Part shown: one piece after another, positions 51,744-60,974 of the stretch
How positions within the stretch are numbered: the stretch's first letter is position 1
Layout of the letters: every line of letters begins with the position of its first letter
Assembly (NCBI RefSeq): GCF_000379105.1
Contig: NZ_KB900609.1
Coordinates: 2,009,985 to 2,073,984 of the forward strand
Source: Methylobacterium sp. WSM2598
GTDB taxonomy: Bacteria; Pseudomonadota; Alphaproteobacteria; Rhizobiales; Beijerinckiaceae
Reading direction: 5' to 3'
Length of the DNA: 64,000 nt
Notes under the pieces: model-generated
Databases searched by the model: none
What the model was told of the DNA's origin: nothing
The model's input: the letters and a program-made list of their open reading frames with translations, nothing else
Position numbers and translations under genes: made by a program

Positions 51744-52634
51744 CTATGCGGCGAGAGCCGCAGGTGGAAGCTGCGCGGCCCGAATAGCCGCCGGTGAGCG
51801 GAAGCCGTGCCGCTCGATCAGCCACGTCTCGTTGTAAGTCTCACGAAATGCCAGCAGGGCTCGGCGGAGATCCTCGACCGTGTCGAAGCGCTTCACCCAC
51901 AGCAGGTTCTCTTTGAGTGTGCGTATGAAGCGCTCGGCGCAGCCGTTCCCCTCCGGCGCACGCACAAAGGCAGGCGAACTCGCGATGCCCAGGAACGCCA
52001 GTTCTTTCTGGAAGTCGTCCGACATGTACTGACTGCCGTGGTCGTGCCGAACACTCAAGCCGGAGGCGCTCTTGGCCGCGAAGCTGCCGAAGCGCTGCCG
52101 CACACCCTGGCGGATCGGCTCCAGCGCCTCGAAGCGCGTGGCCCGCCGCGCTGCATGCAGGCCCACGCACTCGGCCGAGCAGTGGTCGATGGCCACGAAC
52201 ACCGCGGCCTGGCCCTCGCCAGTCCAGATGGTGGTCAGATCGGTGCCCCAGAGCGTGTCCACCGCGTCCGGGATGATGGTGCCGTCGTGGGTGCGCGGGC
52301 CGCGCGGCGCGCCGACGCGAGACGGGGCGAGCAGATCATGCTCGCGCATCAGGCGCAGGACGCGGCGCTTGGAGGTGCGCACGCCCGTGTGGCGCAGCCG
52401 CGCCCAGACCTTGCGGTGACCCTCGCCGTGGAAGGGGCTGCCGGTGAGGGTGGCGCGGATCGCCTCCAGCAGTGCCGCATCCGGCATCGGCCCGACCGGG
52501 CCAGGACGCCGCGCCGGTTCGGACCGAGCAGGAGAGAGGTGGCGGTGAACGGTGGCGCGCGACACGCCCCAGATCCGGCACACGCGGACCAGCCCGTAAG
52601 CTGTGCCGCTGGACGGCGAGACGGCCCGGCTCAT
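51744..52634 (-). CDS. IS3-family transposase OrfB (DDE integrase domain)
   Basis: The 296-aa product has an N-terminal HTH_21-like segment (ATLTGSPFHGEGHRKVWARL) and a full retroviral-integrase-type core: WGTDLTTIWT with the first Asp, VRHDHGSQYMSDDF with the second, and EGNGCAERFIRTLKEN with the Glu. It overlaps orfA by ATGA, so coupled translation or frameshifting is likely. The element looks intact and possibly active. Confidence 0.9.
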   Translation of the reverse strand: MSRAVSPSSGTAYGLVRVCRIWGVSRATVHRHLSPARSEPARRPGPVGPMPDAALLEAIRATLTGSPFHGEGHRKVWARLRHTGVRTSKRRVLRLMREHDLLAPSRVGAPRGPRTHDGTIIPDAVDTLWGTDLTTIWTGEGQAAVFVAIDHCSAECVGLHAARRATRFEALEPIRQGVRQRFGSFAAKSASGLSVRHDHGSQYMSDDFQKELAFLGIASSPAFVRAPEGNGCAERFIRTLKENLLWVKRFDTVEDLRRALLAFRETYNETWLIERHGFRSPAAIRAAQLPPAALAA

Positions 52635-52987
52635 CGCCGCGACCTCCTGCGGGCCAAAGGGCCGGGGCCGCGCGCCTCCAGGGCGGCGATCTTGGCCTCC
52701 AGCAGTTCACGCTCCAACAGCATCTCGCCGAGCTTGGCCTTCAACCGCCCGCTCTCCAGGGCTTCGGGCTCGGTGGGCCGGGTCGCCAGGCTCGCCTCGC
52801 CCGCGGCCAGAAAGGCGTCGCGCCAGCCCGACAGGGTCGCGGCGGTCACGCCCAGGCCACGCGAGACGTTCTCCAGGTCCTCGCCGCGCAGCAGTCGAAG
52901 CACCGCATCACGCTTGCGCTGCCGGGACATGCGCCCGCCTCGGCCAGGACCAGCCGCCTCTGCACCTGCCTTCACGTCTGTCGTCAT
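52631..52987 (-). CDS. IS3-family transposase OrfA (helix-turn-helix)
   Basis: The 118-aa product (from ATG 52987) contains the HTH (RKRDAVLRLLRGEDLENVS, VTAATLSGWRDAFLAAGEA) and a leucine-zipper-like helix (ESGRLKAKLGEMLLERELLE). It binds the IS ends together with OrfB. An upstream in-frame ATG at 53083 lies outside the IS and is not used. Confidence 0.85.
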   Translation of the reverse strand: MTTDVKAGAEAAGPGRGGRMSRQRKRDAVLRLLRGEDLENVSRGLGVTAATLSGWRDAFLAAGEASLATRPTEPEALESGRLKAKLGEMLLERELLEAKIAALEARGPGPLARRRSRR

Positions 52988-53033
52988 CGTTCTCACCCCT
53001 GCCGCGGAGACCGTCCGCTTCTGGGGTGTCTCA

Positions 53034-54038
53034 AGCAACCGGGAGGCGGAGGAGCGCGATCTAATCGCAGGTCTCGGTCCCACGTCGCTCCTCGCCTTCT
53101 GCGGCCAGCCGGCCCTCGCACAGCCGCGTGGCCCTCCGGCGGTGATCGGGTGTCTGGTGACCGGCTCCGTGGCGTCACACGGACATTACGTCCGCACGTT
53201 TCAGAAAGGACTGCGAGACCTGGGTTACTCCGATGGGCGGGACTTCGCGCTTCAGTCGCGCTGGAGCGACGGCCGATTGGAGCGGCTCCCCGCGCTCACC
53301 GACGAACTCGCCAAGCTCGATCTCGACGTCGCTGTGACGGCGACGGTCGTAGCCGCGCGGGCCTGCACGGAGGCGATGCCGAGCATCCCAGTCGTCTCGG
53401 CGACGCTGGTGGATCCGATCGGATCAGGTCTGGCTCGAAGCCTGGCGCGTCCGGGCGGCAACGTGACGGGTATCACCCTCGTCAGCTTCGGAACGCTACT
53501 CGGTAAGCAAGTCGAGTTTGCACGCGAACTGATTCCAGGCGCCGCAACTGTCGGGATCCTGGTCAATACTCGGAATTCCGCTAGCCGTTTTCAGAAGAAC
53601 GGTGCCGAGGAAGCGGCCTCCTCGTTGCGCATCGAACTAAAATCAGTCGAGGTCGGTGTGCCCGAGGATATCGGCAGTGCTATGAATATTCTGACCGATC
53701 AGCGTTGCGATTTCGTGCTAATCCCGACAGACGCCATGTTCATCACCGAGCGCCACCGCGTTGCCGCGGCCGCCTCGGCGGCCAGAATGCCAATCGTGTC
53801 CGGCTTTCGCGAGCTGATCGAGGTGGGTGGGCTTCTTAGCTACGGGACCGACATCAACGAGAACTGGCGCCGTGCCTCCTATTTCGTGGATCGCATTCTG
53901 AAAGGCGCGACGCCGGCCGATCTTCCGATCGAACAGCCCACGCGTTACGAACTCGCCCTCAACCTAAGGACAGCTCACACTCTGGGCCTGAAGGTCAATA
54001 CGACATTGATCGCGCTCGCCGATCAGGTGATCGAGTAA
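53034..54038 (+). pseudogene. ABC transporter substrate-binding protein, 5-prime end disrupted by IS3
   Basis: From 53034 the frame reads RDLIAGLGPTSLLAFCGQPA, a signal-peptide hydrophobic core, then a complete ABC_sub_bind (PF04392-like) body: IGCLVTGSVASHGHYVRTFQ, GLRDLGYSDGRDF, DPIGSGLARSLARPGGNVTG and NENWRRASYFVDRILKGATP. No ATG remains after the IS edge before the signal core. The original start was probably lost or left on the other side of the IS (51695). It may be silent or rely on a weak alternative start. Confidence 0.75.
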
Positions 54039-54453
54039 TTACACCACAGACGCGGCAAGGTCGATGCTCTCGGGCGCGGGTCCTTCATAGGCGGCGCTGC
54101 GAGCGGGACAGCCAGCGCTCGCCATCGACTTCGCCGGGGAGACCGTCGCCGGTCGAGTAGTTCAGCTCCGGGCCCGCTTGCCCGCCGCCGGTGGCGGCCC
54201 GCGCCCATTTCCGGGCGGCCTTCAAGGCGCGCGCGCGGCTCTACCAGCAGCCTTAACGTGATCCGGCCGCGAACGGATTGCGCCGCGGCGTCGGCTGGTG
54301 TGCCGCTCACGCGCCACTCCTGCGGAGCCTGAGCGGCTGCCTGTCAGATTCGATCAGGGGTGTCGCGCGCCGGGCTTGTCAAACGCGCCAGCAACGGGTC
54401 GTCTCCGACGCGGACCGGGACAATCCGGCGAGGGTCGAGAGGGAGGATCCAGG
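54039..54453. other. Intergenic region with dispersed motif copy 2
   Basis: No gene is seen. The motif cgcgaacggattgcgccgcgg lies at 54268-54288. Confidence 0.4.
54268..54288. repeat. Short dispersed motif, copy 2
   Basis: cgaacggattgcgccgcgg. It matches 47790-47808 in all but one position. Confidence 0.45.
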
Positions 54454-55470
54454 ATGCCGACGCGCCGAACGCTCGTCAGCCAAGCGGGGGCTGCGGTGCT
54501 CGCCATCCCACTCGCGTCCCGACGCGTGCGGGCCCAAGCGGCCTCCTCGCGCATGAGCATGGGCTCACCCATGCCGCAGGCCCATCCCGCCACCACCTGT
54601 CTCGTCGAGGCGCTCGACGCCATCCGGGCCGACAGCGACGGCCGGATCGACATCACGCTCTACCCCGACAGCCAGCTCGGGAGCGAGCTGAGCATGCAGT
54701 CGCAGCTGCGCTCGGGTGCCCTCGCGTTCACCCTCACGTCGGTGAGTTCGCTGCAGACGTTGGCGCCGCTCGCCGGCATCCCGGGCGTGGCCTACGCGTT
54801 TTCCGGCTACGAGCCGCTCTGGGCGGCCCTCGATGGAGGGCCACTCAGCGAGCGCATCCGGGACGCGCTCGGCAGGTTCGGCCTGCGGGCGTTCCGGGTC
54901 GTCGACAACGGCTTTCGCGACGTGATCACGAGCGTCCGGCCGATCACCCAAGTGGCCGACCTGCAGGGTCTGAAGATCCGGGTGCCGCCGAGCCCGCTGC
55001 TGACCTCCTTGTTCAAGGCGCTCGGCGCCTCGCCCACGACGATCAATCTCGCCGAGACCTACGCCGCCCTGCAGACGCGGGTGGCGGATGGGATGGAGAA
55101 CTCGCTGCCCCAGATCGAGGCGACGAAGGTCTACGAGGTGCAGAAATACCTCTCGCGGACCGGCCACAGCTGGGACGGGTTGTGGATCCTGGCCCACGGC
55201 AGGACCTGGGACGCGCTGCCTCGTGACGCGCAAGATCTGATCAGCCGCCATTTCGATGCTGCGGTGGAGAAGCAGCGGCAGGTGTTCGCGCGCATGGATG
55301 CCGAGGGGGAGACGCGGCTGAGGGCCAAGGGTCTCGCCATCAACACGCCGGACCGAGAGATGTTTCGCGCGGCCCTGATCTCCGCGGGCTACTACGGTGA
55401 GTGGAAGGCGAAATTTGGCGCGGATGCCTGGGGGGCGCTGGAGCGCTACACGGGCCCACTCGGGACATGA
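54454..55470 (+). CDS. TRAP transporter substrate-binding protein (DctP family)
   Basis: The 338-aa product has a TAT-like signal (TRRTLVSQAGAAVLAIPLAS) and the DctP pattern: HPATTCLVEALDAIRADSDG, ITLYPDSQLGSE, LQGLKIRVPPSPLL, the ligand-carboxylate-binding Arg in KIRV, and TYAALQTRVADGMENSL. It captures an organic acid in the periplasm. No DctQ or DctM membrane subunits are adjacent, so it is an orphan. A strong gggagg site precedes the ATG. Confidence 0.9.
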   Translation: MPTRRTLVSQAGAAVLAIPLASRRVRAQAASSRMSMGSPMPQAHPATTCLVEALDAIRADSDGRIDITLYPDSQLGSELSMQSQLRSGALAFTLTSVSSLQTLAPLAGIPGVAYAFSGYEPLWAALDGGPLSERIRDALGRFGLRAFRVVDNGFRDVITSVRPITQVADLQGLKIRVPPSPLLTSLFKALGASPTTINLAETYAALQTRVADGMENSLPQIEATKVYEVQKYLSRTGHSWDGLWILAHGRTWDALPRDAQDLISRHFDAAVEKQRQVFARMDAEGETRLRAKGLAINTPDREMFRAALISAGYYGEWKAKFGADAWGALERYTGPLGT

Positions 55471-55528
55471 TGCGAAGGGGGCGGGTCCCGGAGGTCGGCG
55501 CGCAGGTGACGAGGCTGGTGCCCGCCCC

Positions 55529-55551
55529 GGGTGCGAACGGATCGCGCTGCG
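55529..55551. repeat. Short dispersed motif, copy 3
   Basis: gggtgcgaacggatcgcgct followed by gcg. It shares its flanks (gctg...tgcc before; gcgtgca after) with copy 1 at 47785-47808. Confidence 0.4.
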
Positions 55552-55575
55552 CTGGAAGTGCGTGCAGGCTGCGCC

Positions 55576-56319
55576 CTATCTGCGCCATCTGCGGCCCCGC
55601 CGAGCCGGGGACACCGGCGTGCCTGGGCTCAGACCAACGTCGCGCAGCAGGGCCTCGACGACCGCCGCGGGCACCTCCACGTGTTCGACGGCAGGCAGGC
55701 TCCGCGCCAGGATGTCGTCCGCGTAGAGTGACGCCGCCAGCGAGGCGCGGAGCGGCAGGCGGGCGCCGCGGGCGGCAGCTTCCTTGCAGAACGCGATCAG
55801 ATCCTCCTGGGGCTCGACGATGATGCCGAAGCCGGCATGGAACGGCCCGGTATCGAACAGCCGCATGCCGATCACCATGTCCTCGGGCGCGGAAGCCTCC
55901 AAGCTCTCGTCAAGGAGCCAGAGCCGGCGTCCTCCAGCGAGCAGGTCCTCGAGCCAGACGCCGGCATGCTCGTGCCAGTCCGCAACCCGGAAGATCGACA
56001 CGAATGCCGCGCCCATCCTGCGGGCGACGTCCTGCTCCGGCGGGTCGAGGGTGGCAAGGCGACCGCGCATGAAGCCGTCGAACACGCGCCGCCCGCGCTG
56101 GTTGGGCTCAAATAGGGCTACGTCGCAAAGCATGTTGAAGATCATCTCGTCCTCGAGCTGCGCCTCGTCTACGAGGTTGAGCTGCTTCGCGGCCCGGTTG
56201 AAATCGGCCTTCTTGCAGTGCGAGACTGCCTGAGCGAGGACGGCCTGGATTGATGCTCGGATCGGTCGATACTGCGTGAGAATAGCGTCCCGCGTTGTCG
56301 GCGCGCGCTCACCGGTCAT
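55576..56319 (-). CDS. Conserved-type hypothetical protein
   Basis: The 247-aa product is soluble, with helical N-terminal third (LTQYRPIRASIQAVLAQAVS) and a mixed C-terminal part (GAAFVSIFRVADWHEHAGVW, DMVIGMRLFDTGPFHAGFGI). The pattern is coherent and third-position GC is strong, so it is a real gene, but I cannot assign a family or catalytic residues. It diverges from a small gene at 56355, with 35 bp between the starts. Confidence 0.6.
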   Translation of the reverse strand: MTGERAPTTRDAILTQYRPIRASIQAVLAQAVSHCKKADFNRAAKQLNLVDEAQLEDEMIFNMLCDVALFEPNQRGRRVFDGFMRGRLATLDPPEQDVARRMGAAFVSIFRVADWHEHAGVWLEDLLAGGRRLWLLDESLEASAPEDMVIGMRLFDTGPFHAGFGIIVEPQEDLIAFCKEAAARGARLPLRASLAASLYADDILARSLPAVEHVEVPAAVVEALLRDVGLSPGTPVSPARRGRRWRR

Positions 56320-56354
56320 GGTCCGTCCTCCGTGCCGGTCTGGAGTTGGGTCGC

Positions 56355-56687
56355 ATGAGCAGCATCCGCGAGCTGTTTCAGGGACGGTGGCGCATCACCG
56401 AGTCGGGCACCTGGGACAACGACTATCTCGACCTCGTCGAGCCGGCCTTCATCGCGTTCGAACATGGCGGCACGGGCGAGTTCCGCTTCGGGGTCGTCGT
56501 CGCGAGCCTCGATTGCTCCTACAGCCAAACGGATGTGGGCTTCCGTTTTCACGGCTCGGACGAGGGGGACGAGGTCTGGGGCAACGGCTGGGCGGAGTTC
56601 AACGGGCCCGATACCATCGACGGCGAGATCGCCTTCTGGAACGGCGACGAGACTACCTTCAAGGCCCGTCGCTGGCCATCGTCGTGA
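56355..56687 (+). CDS. Small conserved-type hypothetical protein
   Basis: The 110-aa product is acidic and beta-rich (FQGRWRITESGTWDNDYLDL, HGGTGEFRFGVVVASLDC, WAEFNGPDTIDGEIAFWNGD). Its repeated Trp/Gly pattern suggests a small barrel or a DUF-type immunity-like fold; this is speculation. It has no signal peptide. Converges with the methyltransferase at 56744. Confidence 0.6.
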   Translation: MSSIRELFQGRWRITESGTWDNDYLDLVEPAFIAFEHGGTGEFRFGVVVASLDCSYSQTDVGFRFHGSDEGDEVWGNGWAEFNGPDTIDGEIAFWNGDETTFKARRWPSS

Positions 56688-56743
56688 ACACGCCTGGCTT
56701 TTCGAAAAAGGCGAAACCTGGCACCTCGGCCACGCTCGGCTGG

Positions 56744-57322
56744 TCACCGTCGCATGATTGCGTTTAGCCAAACCTCGTCTGATCGGCCTGGGCGAACGTC
56801 GGGCGACACCCAGACCTCGATGAGCTCGAGTGACGTGGCCGGTAGGAACTCGGCTCGAAGGCGCGCTTCGGTCATGTCCGTGAAGCGCCGACCATCCTTC
56901 TCGCGCTCGGTCTCGCCATGCTTGAAAGAGGCATATAGCACTCCACCATCGGTCAGGGCCTGTTCTAGGCGCTGAGCGATACGGGGCAGGTGATCACGAG
57001 GGGCATGCAGAAGGGATGCGCTCGCCCAGATACCATTGAAGCGAGCAGTCCAATGGATCTGCTCGAAGGTCATCAGCCGGATCGGTAGGCCCGTGAAGCT
57101 GCTTGCAAGACGAACCATCTCAGGCGAGGCGTCGAATGCCTCGACCTCATAGCCAAGCTTTGCAAAAGCCTTGGCGTCACGCCCCGAGCCACACCCAGCA
57201 TCGAGGATCCGCCCACGCGCCGGCACATGCGCCAGGAAGCGCGCCCGCGGCACGCCCATGTCGGCACACACTGTATCCGCGAAGAACGCGTCTGCATGCC
57301 GATCGTAGAACTCAATCGACAT
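56744..57322 (-). CDS. Class I SAM-dependent methyltransferase
   Basis: The 192-aa product has motif I (ILDAGCGSGRDAKAF, about residues 39-53), an acidic residue in VEAFDASPEM, and motif IV/post-I region (FNGIWASASLLHAPRDHLPR). It resembles TehB/UbiE-type small-molecule methyltransferases and lacks a DNA-methyltransferase DPPY motif. The ATG at 57322 overlaps the end of the upstream HNH gene by 11 bp on the same strand, so the two were translationally coupled before the IS21 insertion upstream. Confidence 0.88.
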   Translation of the reverse strand: MSIEFYDRHADAFFADTVCADMGVPRARFLAHVPARGRILDAGCGSGRDAKAFAKLGYEVEAFDASPEMVRLASSFTGLPIRLMTFEQIHWTARFNGIWASASLLHAPRDHLPRIAQRLEQALTDGGVLYASFKHGETEREKDGRRFTDMTEARLRAEFLPATSLELIEVWVSPDVRPGRSDEVWLNAIMRR

Positions 57323-57700
57323 TGAACATTGCCCTGCCACGCTGCTCTGGCTCCCAATCGTGCACCCGTAGCTGTTTGGCACACGCGTAGGTCCGCTGGA
57401 GAAAGTGTTTGCGCTCTAGTCGCGTCTGTCCTGTCTGTATCATTATAGTTTCCCGAAGAGGATGATGACTCTGGATGAGATATTCGTTTCGCGCGTGAAG
57501 TCGCTGGAGGAGTCGTATCGAGGGAATTTGATCGAACTTCCCCGCCGGTCCTCGGTTGCAGGCAACACATGCCAGGACGAGATTCCAGACGCCATCGATG
57601 GCGATATTCAGTAGCTGCGGCTTCAAAACATGGGGAAAGACGTGGTCCACGTCGGCAAGTTCTGGATCACCCGACATGACCGAGATCGGTGCATAGCAAT
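57312..57700 (-). pseudogene. HNH endonuclease gene, 3-prime part (split by IS21)
   Basis: This part reads CYAPISVMSGDPELADVDHV, FPHVLKPQ, then WNLVLACVACNRGPAGK and LLQRLHARNEYL. These are the HNH catalytic His (DVDHVFPH), the structural Asn (WNLVLAC) and the zinc Cys pair (CVAC). It joins the 5-prime part at 60329-60974 across the 9-bp repeat catagcaat (57692-57700). The stop at 57312-57314 lies within the methyltransferase start region. Confidence 0.9.
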
Positions 57701-57849
57701 TGCGTATTCCGACGAAGCCGGCCGGGGGTTCCAAGTTGAAGCCGGCCGTCATTCCGAGGCGAAGCCGGCCACCGTTCCGATCTGAAGCCGACCGGCGACG
57801 GGGCGCTCCCGCGGGTCTGGGGTGAAGATCACGAGGTCGGATCGGCGGG

Positions 57850-58593
57850 TCAAGCGGCGGGCTCGGTCGCCTTGCGTTTGCGCAGGCTCTCGCCGGCGAG
57901 TTCGATGCGGTGGGCATTGTGCAGCAGCCGGTCGAGGACGGCATCGGCGAGCGTGGGGATGCCGATGATCTCGTACCAGCGATCCACCGGCACCTGGCTG
58001 GTGATCAGGGTCGAGCCGGCATCGTAGCGGTCCTCGACGATCTCGAGGAGGTCGCGAGCCTGTTCGGGCAGGAGCGGCTCGGGCCCCCAATCGTCGAGGA
58101 TCAGCAGGTTCACCTTGGCGATCTGGCGCAGCAACCGGCCGTAGCGGCCATCGCCGCGGGCGAGGGCCAGCGCGGTGAACAGGCGCGGGACCCGGTAGTA
58201 CACGACCGAGAGGTCGTCCCGGCAGGCCTTGTGCCCCAGCGCGCAGGCCAGCCAGCTCTTGCCCACGCCACATGGGCCGGTGATCACGAGGTTGCGCCGG
58301 GTCCGGATCCAGTCGCTGGTGGCGAGCTTGAGGAACAGCGCCCGGTCCAGGCCGCGATGGCTGCGGTAGTCGACGTCCTCGATGCTGGCGGGATGGCGCA
58401 GCCGCGCGGCGCGAGCGCGGGTCTCGAAGCGCTTCTGTCGCCGAGCCGTGGCCTCGTGGTCGAGGAGCAGTCCGAGCCACTCGGCATGGCCGAGGGCGCG
58501 GGCTTCCGGGTTAGCGTCGAGCGCCTTGAAGCCCGAGGCCATGCCTCTCAGGCCGAGCTCGTGCAGGAGATCGAGGGGGGGATGGCTAAGCAT
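57850..58593 (-). CDS. istB: IS21 helper ATPase IstB
   Basis: The 247-aa AAA+ ATPase has Walker A (GPCGVGKSWLAC), Walker B (LLILDDWGPEPL) and the C-terminal ITSQVPVDRWYEIIGIPTLA region with Arg finger area. It assists IstA in target selection. The start at 58593 follows istA by 11 bp. Confidence 0.92.
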   Translation of the reverse strand: MLSHPPLDLLHELGLRGMASGFKALDANPEARALGHAEWLGLLLDHEATARRQKRFETRARAARLRHPASIEDVDYRSHRGLDRALFLKLATSDWIRTRRNLVITGPCGVGKSWLACALGHKACRDDLSVVYYRVPRLFTALALARGDGRYGRLLRQIAKVNLLILDDWGPEPLLPEQARDLLEIVEDRYDAGSTLITSQVPVDRWYEIIGIPTLADAVLDRLLHNAHRIELAGESLRKRKATEPAA

Positions 58594-58604
58594 CGTCGTC
58601 TCCG

Positions 58605-60151
58605 TCAGTGGAAGTAGCGCGGGCCGCGCAGGTTGGGGTGGAGCATCACCGGGACGGCCTCGGCAGGCGGGGCTGCGCGATCGAGGCCCTTGGCCAGGAT
58701 TGCGGCGATGCTGGTGTAGGTGAGCGCCCCGACGGCCACGGCCCGGGCCGAGGCGGCCTCCGCCCGGCTCGGATCGAGCCCGCGATAGAGGCGCAGGAGA
58801 CCCAAGCAGGTACGGAAGCCCTGCTCGGGATGAGGCCGGTCGTGGAGGATGGCGATCACCAGCCCCTCCGTCTCCGGCCCAATGCTCCGCGCCCAGCGCC
58901 GGAAGCGCTCGGGACTCCACTCGGCGTAGCGGCGATGGGCGGCTGGCATGTGGTCGGGATTGGTGCCGTGGCCGCCGGCCGCCGGTGTAGCGGCGTTCGT
59001 GGGCGGCGACGCGCTGACCGCGATGGAACACCTCGACGGTGCGCGCCGTAAGGCGCACGTCGACCTGCTCGCGGATCAGGGCGTGGGGCACCGAGTACAG
59101 GAAGCCGCCCCCCTCGACGTGGTAGTCGAGGTTGACCCGGGCCAGCCGCCATTCGGCGAAGCTGTAGTCCTCCGCCGGCAGGGGCCGGAGCGCCGCGCGC
59201 TCGATCGCCTCGAACAGGGCGCGGCGCGTGGTGCCGAGCCGGCGCATCAGGGGGGCGTTGATGCGCTCCACCATCGCGGCGATGGCGGCATTGCACTCGG
59301 CCAGCGAGAAGAACGTCTGCTGGCGCAGCCGTCCCAGGATGTAGCTCTGGGCGAAGCGAACCCCGGCCTCGACCTTGGCCTTGTCGCGCGGCTTACGAGG
59401 CCGCGCCGGCAGGACGCCGACGCCGTAATGCTCGGCCATCATCCCGTAGGAGCGGGTTGAGTTCGGGGATCGTAGAACGAGGCCTTGTGCACCCCGCTCT
59501 TGAGGTTGTCGGGCACGACGAGGCGGGGGACACCGCCGAGGAAGCGGAACAGGCGGACATGCGCGCCGATCCAGTCGGGCAGCGTCTGGGTCCAGGTCGC
59601 CTCGGCGTAGGTCAGGCTCGACGCGCCGAGCACCGCCACGAAGATCTCGGCCTCGCGTACGATGCCGGTGGTGGAGTCGACGATCCCGACCTTCTTGCCG
59701 GAGTAGTCGACGAAGACCTTGTCACCGGCGGCATGATGCTGGCGCATCACCGGGGTGAGCCGGCGCTCGAACTCGCGATAGAGATCGCAGAACCGGGAGT
59801 AGCCGTAGCCCTCCGGATGGGCCTCCCGGTACTCTTCCCAGAGCACCGTGAGGTTGACCCCGGGCCGGCGCATCTCCCTGACCAGCGAGGGCCAGTTCGG
59901 CTCGGGCAGTCGCCGCATGCCCCCTGCTTCACCCCAGCCCGGGCGAACAGGCGCTGTTCCAGCACCGCGTCGCTGACCCCGGGGCCAAGCGGCCAGGTTA
60001 GGCCGGCGGCGGTTGCCCGGGCGAGGTTGTCCTGCACGGTCGAGCGGGCCACGCCCAGCGTTCGTCCGATCTCGCGCGAACTCACCCCATCGTGGGCGAG
60101 CCGCAGCATCTGTTTGATTTGTCGCATGGTCAGCTGTCTCCTGGCCGGCAT
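58605..60151 (-). pseudogene. istA: IS21 transposase IstA with three frameshifts
   Basis: All domains are present but in four pieces. The N-terminal HTH (MRQIKQMLRLAHDGVSSREI) runs to about 59925, where a G-run (gggggg) shifts the frame. The catalytic core (KVFVDYSGKKVGIVD, RLVVPDNLKSGVHKA) ends near 59450. The third piece (YGVGVLPARPRKPRDKAKVE) ends near 58960. The last (HRRYAEWSPERFRRWARSIG) runs to the stop. Transposition from this copy needs IstA from elsewhere, unless the shifts are sequencing errors. Confidence 0.8.
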
Positions 60152-60328
60152 CCCGCTCTCCTCGTGCTCGAGGACTGGGATGCCGCGGTTGCTGACCCGC
60201 GGGGATGCGCCGTGGCCGATGCCGGCTACCGAGTGGCCGGCTTCATCTCGGAACGCTGGCCGACATCAAATCGGAACGCTGGCCGGCTTCGCCTCGGAAC
60301 CGGTGGCCGACTTCAATCGGAATCCGCA

Positions 60329-60974
60329 CATAGCAATAGAAGCAGTGTCCTTTCTGATAGCCGTTCAATGCGTGCCGGCATGACGTCACGCTCACACGTC
60401 TGCGGTTGCGATCTACAACCAGATCGGTCGTCACTTGGTCGAAAGCGATGACAGAGCGCGTTAGGCCAAGCTCCCAAGCGGTCTCGACCAAACACCAGCG
60501 AGCATCGGTTTCACGTTGGAGCCCCTGTGGTGAATGCTCGTTCACCAGCGTAGAAAACGCGTCAGTGAGTCGAAGGCCCTTTGATTCTTTTCGCTCGTCA
60601 ACAAAGAAGCGGCTCGGAAGCTCACGAATCGCTAGATTATGAAACGCGTCAATGACATTATTGAAGCCGAGGCGAATCGTGGCAGCCCTGAGTTGTTCCT
60701 CACTCGAGCTGCCATCGTTGAACCTTCGGCACTCATCCAGGAAACGGCTCGATGAGCTTGTTGCCTGTTTAGGTGTATTCTTGAGATGGCGACACAAGGC
60801 TTGTGCGTAGGGCAAGGCCAAATCCTCAAGGAGGACTAACTCGCTGCTTGGAGCCAGCTCAAGCAGCGCCTCGGCCAGCGCGAATTTGTAAGAAGCGGTA
60901 TTGCGTCCAAACAGGATGACCGCCCGCCATTGGTTAGCAAATGATGGCTCGACATCAAGGAAATGATCACTCAT
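60329..60974 (-). pseudogene. HNH endonuclease gene, 5-prime part (split by IS21)
   Basis: The first 215 codons encode an alpha-helical N-terminal domain (FANQWRAVILFGRNTASYKF, ALAEALLELAPSSELVLLED) and reach the start of the HNH fold (NGYQKGHCFYCY). Joined to 57312-57691 with one copy of the target repeat, the gene is 1,026 bp, 342 codons, in frame. The GHCFYCY Cys pair and the downstream CVACNR pair would bind structural zinc. The role of the N-terminal domain is unknown; a defence function is possible. Confidence 0.88.

Larger units (their letters stand above)
51725..53033 (-). mobile_element. IS3-family insertion sequence
   Basis: A two-gene element (orfA, orfB) on the minus strand lies between inverted ends tgagacacc (51725-51733) and ggtgtctca (53025-53033), about 1.3 kb. 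I see no clear target duplication, so a small deletion may have accompanied insertion. Confidence 0.8.
57701..60328 (-). mobile_element. IS21-family insertion sequence, 2,628 bp
   Basis: The ends are inverted: tgcgtattccgacgaagccgg at 57701 and, on the other strand, tgcggattccgattgaagtc starting from 60328. The 9-bp repeat catagcaat flanks it at 57692-57700 and 60329-60337. It carries istA (frameshifted) and istB on the minus strand. Confidence 0.9.
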
